From Singulisphaera sp. GP187 (GTDB lineage: Bacteria; Planctomycetota; Phycisphaerae; Phycisphaerales; SM1A02), in NCBI GenBank assembly GCA_945862215.1, contig CAMAXY010000027.1, forward strand, positions 1 to 36,154: DNA of 36,154 nt, read 5' to 3'. Position 1 is the first letter of the stretch. The number at the start of each line of letters is the position of its first letter. Positions 22,780 through 30,426 of this stretch are shown here, in pieces. The notes beneath the pieces were generated by a model. That model searched no databases. It had not been told where the DNA came from and saw only the letters and a program-made list of their open reading frames with translations. Position numbers and translations under genes: made by a program.

Positions 22780-23838
22780 ATGCTGACTCGCATATCTATT
22801 GTTGCCGCCTTGACGGTTGTTCCTTGCGCACTTGTTTCCTCGGCTTTCGGGCAGGCTCCAGTTGTCGACGGAACTCTGGACGCTATCTATGTTCCTGCAA
22901 ATGATCTTGCCGTTCAAGCCCTGACAACAGGATTCGGCAATTCCACTCTCGGACTTGTTGATGTGGCCAATGGATCTGAACTTGACGGACTGCACGCTGT
23001 TGTGAACGGCGGAGTTCTCTATCTTTTCTTCGGCGGCAATCTCGAAAGCAATTTCAATAAAATGGAAGTCTTTATTGATTGCAGATCAGGTGGTCAGAAC
23101 CGACTGCCTGGAAATAATCCAGATGTCGACTTTAACGCTCTGAACAGAATGGGAGATGACGGTTCTGGAAATGGTTTGACTTTTGACACATGCTTTTCGG
23201 CGGATTTTTATCTCACGACGACTTGTGGCGGGACGCCTGTTGCCATGTACGCAAATCTTGCACAGCTTTTGACTGAAGGTGGTGGAATTGGCTCATATAT
23301 CGGCACGGGAACTCCTGGTTCAGTGCCGATTGACAATGTGAAGTATGGAGTCAAAGTCGCAATCAATAATTCAAATATCGCAGGCGTCGATGGAGATGGT
23401 GGCAATGCAAGTGGCGCCGGTGTCACCACAGGTATTGAAATGTCGATCCCACTGATTTTGCTTGGTTATGACGCAACGACTCAGAAGAACATCAAGATTT
23501 GTGCTGCGATCAATGGCGGTGGTCACGATTATCTATCGAACCAGTTCCTCGCGCCTCTTGCACCGATGGGCAATCTTGGCGAGCCTCGCAGCGTGAATCT
23601 CTCGACCGTTGAAGGAAATCAATACGCGGTTCTCGTGGTCGATGCAAACGAACCAGATTGTCCAGTCGTTCCACCGGCGTGTCCTCCAGACTTTAATGGT
23701 GATCAACTGATTGATGGATCAGATCTCGCGGCGCTTCTCAGCGGTTGGGGAACAGCTGCTGGCGATACGAACGGAGATCAGACGACGGATGGTTCCGATC
23801 TCGCCACGTTGCTCAGCGCATGGGGTCCTTGCGTCTAA
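22780..23838 (+). CDS. Secreted protein with C-terminal paired dockerin-like repeats
   Basis: 352 residues. A clear signal peptide ends VSSAFG|QAP (about 1-24). The mature part (about 25-300) begins PVVDGTLDAIYVPAND, a pattern seen at the start of many planctomycete secreted proteins and of CBM9-like or DOMON-like domains. I cannot name the domain with confidence. The C-terminus after a Pro/Cys hinge carries two 21-residue repeats: DFNGDQLIDGSDLAALLSGW and DTNGDQTTDGSDLATLLSAW, each completed by G. They have Asp/Asn spaced as in EF-hand-like calcium loops of dockerin type I. In planctomycetes such tails are widespread and no cohesin partner is known to me, so attachment or sorting is a guess. 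It lies directly after the secretion operon and could be cargo. Confidence 0.8.
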   Translation: MLTRISIVAALTVVPCALVSSAFGQAPVVDGTLDAIYVPANDLAVQALTTGFGNSTLGLVDVANGSELDGLHAVVNGGVLYLFFGGNLESNFNKMEVFIDCRSGGQNRLPGNNPDVDFNALNRMGDDGSGNGLTFDTCFSADFYLTTTCGGTPVAMYANLAQLLTEGGGIGSYIGTGTPGSVPIDNVKYGVKVAINNSNIAGVDGDGGNASGAGVTTGIEMSIPLILLGYDATTQKNIKICAAINGGGHDYLSNQFLAPLAPMGNLGEPRSVNLSTVEGNQYAVLVVDANEPDCPVVPPACPPDFNGDQLIDGSDLAALLSGWGTAAGDTNGDQTTDGSDLATLLSAWGPCV

Positions 23839-23908
23839 AAAAACGCTAGACTTTCATGGTCGACGTACGGATGCGTCGCACGCGCAACTCATGAGGAGAT
23901 GTATCTAT

Positions 23909-24580
23909 ATGGATATGTTTATGACAAGGAATGTCAAAAAATCGGTGGGGATGTTTTTCAGTTTGATCGCAATCGTCGGAGTGATTGGGTGCAAATCACA
24001 AAGCCCAATGCTTGATCACATCACTGAGGGAACTGAGGCGTTTCAAAGCGTGCAGACTTCTGGCTCTCCAATACCTCAAGAAGAATTGAAATCGGCGGTT
24101 GGCGTTGCGATCTTGAAATGTTTTCAAGCGGGGGTTGTCTTCGGTTGGATGGGAGGCAATGGTGTTGCTGTTAAAAAACTTCCAAGCGGTTGGTCTGCGC
24201 CGATTGCAATCGGCGTTGTCAAAGGAGATTTTGGTGCGCTCATCGGTGCGCAGCACCTCGACATCGTGATGGTGTTCAATGATGCCACCGCCTTCGATAA
24301 ATTCATCGAAAGTGGAAGTTATTTTTATGCCGGCGCTCAAGGAACAGCCGCGACGACCACTGGCACAAACCAAGCGAGCGGGCCGCCAGTCAAGTCCTAT
24401 GCCCACGCGGCGGGCCTTTATGGTGGCGCATCCATTGGCGGGCTTGGCATCTTGGTCAAAGAAAAAACCAATGAAGCGGCGTACGGCGAGGGTGCGACCC
24501 CTGTTGACATCCTCAATGGAAAGTTTCCTCAGCCTCCAGGCGGGATCGAACTTTCGAAAAAACTCGACTCTGGTCACTGA
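23909..24580 (+). CDS. SYLF/Ysc84-domain lipoprotein
   Basis: 223 residues from this start. A signal peptide leads to the lipobox VIGC (Cys at about 28), so it is likely anchored in a membrane as a lipoprotein. The rest is a SYLF (Ysc84-like) lipid-binding domain: [53 protein letters not shown] and [23 protein letters not shown] domains bind phospholipids; bacterial members have no settled role. AGGAG ten bases upstream supports the ATG at 23909; ATGs at 23915 and 23921 are possible but further from it. The frame is open far upstream but overlaps the preceding gene there. It stands alone, between two dockerin-tailed protein genes. Confidence 0.88.
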   Translation: MDMFMTRNVKKSVGMFFSLIAIVGVIGCKSQSPMLDHITEGTEAFQSVQTSGSPIPQEELKSAVGVAILKCFQAGVVFGWMGGNGVAVKKLPSGWSAPIAIGVVKGDFGALIGAQHLDIVMVFNDATAFDKFIESGSYFYAGAQGTAATTTGTNQASGPPVKSYAHAAGLYGGASIGGLGILVKEKTNEAAYGEGATPVDILNGKFPQPPGGIELSKKLDSGH

Positions 24581-24581
24581 G

Positions 24582-24599
24582 TGTCGAAAATTATCGACA
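24582..24599 (+). other. Small inverted repeat after the SYLF gene
   Basis: TGTCGA at 24582-24587 and TCGACA at 24594-24599, a 6-bp stem with a 6-base AT loop just after the stop codon. No strong T-run follows, so a terminator role is weakly supported. Confidence 0.3.
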
Positions 24600-24666
24600 T
24601 CTGAATTTCATAAAAAGTGCAGAAGAAATAGGCATTTGTTGTCTTTGGGGATATTCTTCATCCACG

Positions 24667-26694
24667 ATGGCCGTCCCTGCTTTTATTCCCGCGCTGATTG
24701 TTTCACTGTTCGCTGCGTCGACAACATTCGCAGCCATTTCGACACGACCAGGTATAGGAGCAATTCCGTATGCGTCGGGAACTCTCATCGGAACAACTTT
24801 TCGAACATTTGCACCCAACGCAACTGGAGTGACAGTCGCGGGAACATTCAACTTTTGGAATGCAACTTCTCTGCCGCTCTTTGCTGAAGGAAACGGATAT
24901 TGGTCCGTCGATGTTGCCAATGTGCAAGCTGGAGCGCAGTACAAGTTTGTGGTGAAAAATGCAACGCAGACACTTTGGCGAAACGATCCGCGCGCGAGAG
25001 ATCTGGTCTCATCGATTGGAAATTCTATTGTCTATAACGCAAACTCTTACGTTTGGCTGACGACAAATTTTAATATGCCTTCGTGGGACAAGATCGTCTT
25101 GTACGAATTGCATGTTGGAACATTCGGCATCGCTGCCAGCGGAGCGACACCTGCAAGCTTCGACGAATGCTCTGCAAAGCTGGATCATCTTGTCGAACTT
25201 GGCGTGAACATGATCGCGCTGATGCCGATCAGCGAATTTCCTGGAGATCGTTCGTGGGGATACAACAATTCATATCCATACTCTGTTGAAAGTGCTTATG
25301 GCACACCGGATGACCTGAAGGAATTCGTCGACGCTGCGCATGCACGAGGAATCGGCGTAACCGTGGATGTTGTTTACAACCATCTTGGCCCAAATGATTT
25401 GGATATGTGGCAGTTTGATGGTTGGTCTCAGAATGGTTTGGGCGGCGTCTTTTTCTATAACGATTTTCGAGCGGTGACCCCGTGGGGGGATACCCGTCCA
25501 GACTTTGGTCGCAGTGAAGTACGGACATTCCTGCGGGAGAACGCCATGATGTGGCTGAACGAATTTCGCATGGATGGATTGCGAGTTGACGGAACGAAGT
25601 TCATTCGCAGAACAGCTCAGAATGGCGTTGACATTCCAGATGGCTGGTCAATTCTTCAGGTGATCAATAACGATATCGATGCGGTTGCTCCTGGAAAGTT
25701 TGTAGTTGCTGAAGATATGGATCTCGAGCCGTACATCACTAAGACGACAGGAGCAGGAGGCGCTGGCTTTGACAGTCAATGGGATGCTGGTTTCTATCCC
25801 AAGATTCGCGGCGCGATCATCACGCCAAATGACAATGACCGTGACATGTATTCCGTGCGTGATGCGATCACTTTTTCATACAACGGATCGATGCAGCAGA
25901 GAATCATTTATACCGAAAGCCATGATGAAGTTGCGAATGGCAAGCAGCGAGTGCCAGAGGAAATTGCTCCAGGTAACGCTGGATCGTATTTCTCACGAAA
26001 GCGTTCAACGCTTGGCGCCGTCGTTGCGATGACTGCGCCGGGAGTGCCAATGCTTTTTCAAGGTCAGGAGTTCCTTGAAGATGAATTCTTCACAGACGCT
26101 GTCCCGCTCGATTGGTCCCGCAAGGCGACATACTCTGGAATCTTCAAGCTCTATCAGGATCTTATTCAGCTTCGCAAGAATGCTTCGGGATCAACGCGTG
26201 GACTTTCTGGTTTCAGCACAAATGTTTTTCATGTGAATAACACCGATAAATTGGTCGCTTTTCATCGTTGGCAGCAGGGCGGCGATCTGGATGACACAAT
26301 CGTCGTGGTCAATTTTTCTGCGACAGCAAAGTCTAATTACCGTATTGGAATGCCGCGAAGTGGCCTGTGGAATTGCAGATTCAACAGCGATTGGACAGGT
26401 TATAGCGCTGACTATTCCAACACGCTTTGTCTCTCGACGTCGACTTCACCTGTTGCGTGGGATGGTCTGGCACAGAGCGCGCTTGTTTCGGTTGGTCCAT
26501 ATTCAGCGATTATCTTTTCTCAAGGCAATGTTTTCCGACCACAAGATCTCAATCAAGATGGGCAGATTAACGCAGCCGATCTGACGGTGCTCTTGTCCGC
26601 ATGGGGAACTCTCGGTGGGATCGCAGATATCGATCGCAACGGAATCGTCGGTGGCGGCGACCTGTCAAGTCTGCTCAGTTCCTGGGGGACGTGA
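24667..26694 (+). CDS. Secreted GH13 alpha-glucan enzyme with dockerin-like tail
   Basis: 675 residues. Signal peptide (about 1-22), then an N-terminal CBM48-like beta-sandwich (about 38-125; [28 protein letters not shown]), then a GH13 (alpha-amylase clan) barrel from about 138. Conserved region I is VDVVYNHLG; the nucleophile is D308 in DGLRVDG, the acid/base E349 in VVAEDMD, and the third acid D420 in TESHDEV, so it should be active. The layout is like branching-enzyme or trehalohydrolase-type GH13 members ([20 protein letters not shown]), but export makes a cytoplasmic branching enzyme unlikely; an alpha-glucan hydrolase or transferase is safer. The C-terminus has two dockerin-like repeats ([40 protein letters not shown]). 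Its 3' end overlaps the convergent MalK gene by 20 bases. Confidence 0.92.
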   Translation: MAVPAFIPALIVSLFAASTTFAAISTRPGIGAIPYASGTLIGTTFRTFAPNATGVTVAGTFNFWNATSLPLFAEGNGYWSVDVANVQAGAQYKFVVKNATQTLWRNDPRARDLVSSIGNSIVYNANSYVWLTTNFNMPSWDKIVLYELHVGTFGIAASGATPASFDECSAKLDHLVELGVNMIALMPISEFPGDRSWGYNNSYPYSVESAYGTPDDLKEFVDAAHARGIGVTVDVVYNHLGPNDLDMWQFDGWSQNGLGGVFFYNDFRAVTPWGDTRPDFGRSEVRTFLRENAMMWLNEFRMDGLRVDGTKFIRRTAQNGVDIPDGWSILQVINNDIDAVAPGKFVVAEDMDLEPYITKTTGAGGAGFDSQWDAGFYPKIRGAIITPNDNDRDMYSVRDAITFSYNGSMQQRIIYTESHDEVANGKQRVPEEIAPGNAGSYFSRKRSTLGAVVAMTAPGVPMLFQGQEFLEDEFFTDAVPLDWSRKATYSGIFKLYQDLIQLRKNASGSTRGLSGFSTNVFHVNNTDKLVAFHRWQQGGDLDDTIVVVNFSATAKSNYRIGMPRSGLWNCRFNSDWTGYSADYSNTLCLSTSTSPVAWDGLAQSALVSVGPYSAIIFSQGNVFRPQDLNQDGQINAADLTVLLSAWGTLGGIADIDRNGIVGGGDLSSLLSSWGT

Positions 26695-27853
26695 TCGCCG
26701 AGCCATCTGCGCGAAACATGTGCGCATATTGTATTTCAAGTCGAAGAGTGATCGCATCGCCTTCACGAATTGCGCCGAGTGCGTCCGTTGCTGTTCGCGA
26801 GATGACGCGCTTCCCATTGACGAGTGCGACGATGTCTGCAAGAGGTCCATATCGTTCGATCGTGACAACGTGACCAGTCACGCTCGGTGAATCTTGTTTC
26901 TCGTCAATGGGCACGATCATCAGTCGATCTGGACGAATTCCCAGCGTGAGAGAGTTCTGGTCAATTGCTGAAAGTTCGGCACCAACCCATCGCTTACAAA
27001 GCGGAAATTCGCATTGATTCCAGTGAAAAGTCAAGCCGCCAACGCTATCTGCCGTCACACTCCCTGCAAGCATATTCATCGGCGGAGTTCCAATGAATCC
27101 AGCGACAAAACGATTCGCTGGACGCTCATAGATTTCGGCGGGAGAACCGATTTGTTGGACGATGCCATCCTTCATCACCACCATTCGATCTGCGAGACTC
27201 ATCGCTTCTTCTTGATCATGCGTGACATAGACCATCGTGGATTGCAGACTGCGGTGCAGGATTCGAAGTTCGGTCCGCATCTCGCCACGCAAGAGCGCGT
27301 CAAGATTTGAAAGTGGTTCATCAAAGAGAAAGACGGCAGGATCTCGCACGAGCGCTCGCCCAACTGCGACACGCTGCCTTTGACCTCCAGAGAGTTCGCG
27401 CGGCGGACGATTGAGCAAATGTTCGATACCAAGTGTGTGCGCAGCAGCATCGACTCGCGCAGTGATTGCAAGGCGCTCGGCATGACGCTGTGTGCGGTAA
27501 GTAGAATCCCAAATGCCGCGCCAGCGACTCTTAAAAGTGCGGCGACGTTCAAGTCCAAACGAAAGATTCTGTCGAACATTCAGATGTGGATAGAGCGCGT
27601 AGTTCTGAAAGACCATCGCAATGTTTCGGTCCTTCGGTGGAACATCATTCACGATCCGGTTGCCGATTGAAATAGTTCCCCCAGAAAGATCCTCCAATCC
27701 GGCGATCATGCGTAAAGTTGTACTTTTGCCGCACCCCGAAGGACCGACGAGGACGACAAATTCGCCATCCGCAATGGATAAATCGACTGAATCAACAGCT
27801 CGAATCGTTGTTCCATAAATCTTCGATACCGCTTTCAATTCAACTGTTGCCAT
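26675..27853 (-). CDS. Carbohydrate ABC transporter ATP-binding protein (MalK/UgpC family)
   Basis: The ATPase subunit of a CUT1-class sugar importer. 392 residues: Walker [10 protein letters not shown] (37-45), Q-loop [10 protein letters not shown], signature [14 protein letters not shown], Walker B VFLFDEP, D-loop SNLDA and H-loop VTHDQ. The C-terminal TOBE/regulatory domain (about 265-392) is that of MalK/UgpC proteins, which serve several sugar transporters. An insertion of about 25 residues ([20 protein letters not shown], then a few more) lies between the Q-loop and the signature, not usual in MalK. It does not adjoin the permease genes, which lie 1.7 kb away on the same strand past an opposite-strand gene. 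Its likely partners are nevertheless the permeases in this window. Confidence 0.95.
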   Translation of the reverse strand: MATVELKAVSKIYGTTIRAVDSVDLSIADGEFVVLVGPSGCGKSTTLRMIAGLEDLSGGTISIGNRIVNDVPPKDRNIAMVFQNYALYPHLNVRQNLSFGLERRRTFKSRWRGIWDSTYRTQRHAERLAITARVDAAAHTLGIEHLLNRPPRELSGGQRQRVAVGRALVRDPAVFLFDEPLSNLDALLRGEMRTELRILHRSLQSTMVYVTHDQEEAMSLADRMVVMKDGIVQQIGSPAEIYERPANRFVAGFIGTPPMNMLAGSVTADSVGGLTFHWNQCEFPLCKRWVGAELSAIDQNSLTLGIRPDRLMIVPIDEKQDSPSVTGHVVTIERYGPLADIVALVNGKRVISRTATDALGAIREGDAITLRLEIQYAHMFRADGSAITSPRN

Positions 27854-27903
27854 GGAAGTGGTGAGGTTACCTATCGGGCGAGATGAGGTACAACATCACT
27901 TCC

Positions 27904-29271
27904 ATGAAACAGTTGACCCATATGATTTATCCAATCACACTCAATCTTCTTGCCTTTGTTCTTTGCCTTCAATCGCAAACTTCCAATGCGCAAAAACCTG
28001 CAACCGTTCCGCCAGCGGAAGTCGTCGCCCCTGACGGTCCGATGGAAGCAGTGCCGCCGACATCAAAGTGTCCACGCGATCGCAAGCTGTCAACAACATT
28101 GCGTTATGCAATTCTTCCTCTCATAGGCGAGATTGGTGATGCCACTATTACAGAAGCGCTTGAAGTATTCATTAAAGGTTCGCCCGCATCACGCCGCGTG
28201 AATGCGCTTGTGATTCAATTCAATGTCTCTGGTGGAACTCAGGCAGATACTGCCATTCTCGTGGATCAAATCATAAGAATTCGAAAGATAATGCCTGTCA
28301 TCGGTGTATTCGGTTCAGTGAAAGGTCCTGGCGCAGTACTGCCTGTGCTCTGCGATTATTTAATTGTCTTGAATCCAAGTGCAGATGGAATTGTGATGGA
28401 CTGGGCGCCTGGATCGGATCTTTCGGATGCCAACATAGCGCAGCAGATTCAAGCGAATCTTTCCACGATCACCTCGAGTGCATCGGATCGTCCTTATTTT
28501 AAAAATGTCTTGAAAGGTCTCCTCGATCCAACGGTCGATCTCTTCCTGTGGAAGGGAAGCGATGGATGTCCAGAGGCTGCCGAAAGTGCGCCAGCTGGAG
28601 TTGACGCAATTCAGTTGAGCAGCGGAAAAGACTCGCTGACTGGAATGACTGGAGCGCAACTTGTGACTGCAGGAATAGCCCTCGGCGTCACTGGTGGTAT
28701 TGAACAAATCGGGACCGCACTTGGGGTGCAGAGTTGGCAGGTCCAAGTTGGTGTCGGCGAAAAAATCGTGCAGGAGATTCAAGATTTAAAGCGCAAAGAA
28801 TCTGACAAGTTGAACTTGAATCTGAAAGATGGATTCACCGCAATTAAAGCCGCGCGCAATCTTGTTGGAGCAATGATCGAAGCCGAATCTATTGCACGTC
28901 AAAGCGATCCGCGCAGACAGCAGTATCAAAATTCATATTCACGCAGTTGGCGTGGAGGCAGATGGGGCTATAGCAGTGGCGGAACCGATTCATGGCGTAA
29001 GAACTGTGACAGTGCAATCGCTGCATGGAATGTGGTTTTACAGTTGTATCGACAGGCGAGCGAAGCAACTTCGTATGCTCAGAAAGTAGCGAAGGAACTG
29101 AAGTCCAGTCCTTCAATACAGACCAATCAAGAATTCAAGTCGGATGTCAATGCACTTCAAGCAGAAGTCGATGTACTGATGACTCAGAGTGGAATATTGA
29201 CTGTCAAGGGACAGAATGCTGAGAGTTCACTGCAGTGGCTCCGTGCAAATTACAATCAGCCAGTTCAATAA
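27904..29271 (+). CDS. NfeD/ClpP-fold exported protein, probably without protease activity
   Basis: 455 residues. Signal peptide ending near TSNAQ (about 29). Residues 65-285 follow the ClpP/crotonase-like domain of NfeD and SppA: strand YAILPLIGEIGDATITEALE, loop VIQFNVSGGTQADT in place of the usual TPGG loop, then helix, then VIGVFGSVKGPGAVLPVLCD where NfeD proteases have a Ser-Ala-Gly nucleophile motif, here Gly-Pro-Gly (141-143). Later LTGMTGAQLVTAGIALGVTG and IEQIGTALG match the NfeD family end of that domain. The C-terminal 170 residues are helical, with no NfeD membrane helices or OB domain. Loss of the serine suggests an inactive relative. Start could also be ATG 27883 or 27925. It lies divergent from the MalK gene; no link to sugar uptake is evident. 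Confidence 0.65.
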   Translation: MKQLTHMIYPITLNLLAFVLCLQSQTSNAQKPATVPPAEVVAPDGPMEAVPPTSKCPRDRKLSTTLRYAILPLIGEIGDATITEALEVFIKGSPASRRVNALVIQFNVSGGTQADTAILVDQIIRIRKIMPVIGVFGSVKGPGAVLPVLCDYLIVLNPSADGIVMDWAPGSDLSDANIAQQIQANLSTITSSASDRPYFKNVLKGLLDPTVDLFLWKGSDGCPEAAESAPAGVDAIQLSSGKDSLTGMTGAQLVTAGIALGVTGGIEQIGTALGVQSWQVQVGVGEKIVQEIQDLKRKESDKLNLNLKDGFTAIKAARNLVGAMIEAESIARQSDPRRQQYQNSYSRSWRGGRWGYSSGGTDSWRKNCDSAIAAWNVVLQLYRQASEATSYAQKVAKELKSSPSIQTNQEFKSDVNALQAEVDVLMTQSGILTVKGQNAESSLQWLRANYNQPVQ

Positions 29272-29562
29272 AAATGGGTCTTCAGACTTTCGTATTGGTG
29301 ATTGAGTCGTTATTCCTGAAAGTAAATAGTTTGCAGGATTTCCTGTCCGCATGGTTGGCCAAACCTTGCGTTCTTGGGTTCTGGATTTCGCATGGAATGG
29401 CGCGCAATTGACTGGTCGAAGTGGCGACCGCAATCGTCAATGCTTCTGAGATGCGATGATGTTTCGCTTAGGAGGACTGGATTTATATCCACGAACCGCA
29501 TCAACCCACACGGATTCCTGAAGCGCAATTAAAATATATTGCCCTACGCAAAATCATGCGCG
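29272..29562. other. 291-base spacer without a recognisable gene
   Basis: Between two convergent genes. Short open frames of 32-72 codons exist on both strands but none has protein-like composition, a ribosome-binding site or similarity that I recognise. Near 29535-29545, just past the MalG stop on the - strand, a small TTGC/GCAA stem precedes an AT-rich tract and could be a weak terminator. I see no tRNA or known RNA gene. Confidence 0.5.
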
Positions 29563-30426
29563 CTATCCCTTGACTGCGCCGCGAGCGAGCCCTTCGATAA
29601 AGTGACGCTGAGATGCTGCAAAAAGCAGAATGCATGGAACCATTGTGACCAAACTTGCCGCCATCAACAGGTGGACATCTTCCAGTCCGCCATATTGATT
29701 TCGAAATGAATTGAGCGCAACGGCAAGTGTCGATTCCTCATCGGAGTGCAGATAAATCAGGGGGCCCATAAAGTCATTCCAGACATAGATGAAGGTGAAG
29801 ACTGCACAAATCGCAGTAACAGGACGGCAGAGTGGCAGAATAATTCGCCACCAGATGCCGATCAATGTGTATCCATCGACCTTCGCCGCTTCGAGCAAAC
29901 TCTCGGGGATTTGCGCAATAAATTGGCGGTACATGAAAATAAAAAATGCATTTCCAAAAAATGACGGCACGATCAACGGCAGGAGAGAATCAATCCAGCC
30001 AAGATTGCGAAAGAGTAAGAAGAGAGGAATGATTGTCACTTGTCCAGGCAACATCATTGTTGAGAGCATTAAAAGAAAAAGTCCACGACTTCCGCGAAAG
30101 CGAATGCGCGCGAATGCGAAACCGACGAGACTGCTTGAAAGCACAGTGCCGACTACCACAAGCACGGTGACGACGATCGAATTCGCAAGTGCGTTGAGAA
30201 ATCCTTGCCAAGGCACTGATCCCATTTCGCGAAGTGCTTGTGGATAATTGCCCCACTGCGGCGATGGGGGCCAAAGCGAGAGGTCGGTTCCACCTGTGAT
30301 TGCAGCGCCCGCGCGTTCTGGAGTTTCGAGACTCACGACCAACATCCACCACAATGGCAGAAGCAATATTGCCGCGCCAGCAAACAGGATTGCGTATTGC
30401 AAGAGTTTCCAGAGCGTGCGATTCAT
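29563..30426 (-). CDS. Carbohydrate ABC transporter permease (MalG-like)
   Basis: Second permease of the CUT1-class sugar importer, in the inner membrane. 287 residues with six hydrophobic segments, the first at about 8-30 (LLQYAILFAGAAILLLPLWW). The EAA loop that contacts the ATPase reads SLLEAAKVDGYTLIGIWWRI, and PLCRP follows. Near the N-terminus is the MalG-like periplasmic part (LETPERAG ... WGNYPQALREMG). I chose the ATG at 30426 because it overlaps the stop of the fused binding-protein/permease gene as ATGA; the longer frame to 30513 only copies the upstream gene's last codons in another frame. It forms a two-gene operon with that gene. Confidence 0.95.
   Translation of the reverse strand: MNRTLWKLLQYAILFAGAAILLLPLWWMLVVSLETPERAGAAITGGTDLSLWPPSPQWGNYPQALREMGSVPWQGFLNALANSIVVTVLVVVGTVLSSSLVGFAFARIRFRGSRGLFLLMLSTMMLPGQVTIIPLFLLFRNLGWIDSLLPLIVPSFFGNAFFIFMYRQFIAQIPESLLEAAKVDGYTLIGIWWRIILPLCRPVTAICAVFTFIYVWNDFMGPLIYLHSDEESTLAVALNSFRNQYGGLEDVHLLMAASLVTMVPCILLFAASQRHFIEGLARGAVKG

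Noticed and set aside
25561-25760. The dockerin-tailed GH13 protein as a cytoplasmic glycogen-branching enzyme
   Set aside because: The signal peptide and secreted-type tail point to export, so only the GH13 family call is kept.
29272-29562. Degraded mobile element or small RNA in the spacer
   Set aside because: No terminal repeats, no transposase fragment that I recognise, and no strong hairpin; kept as an unexplained spacer only.
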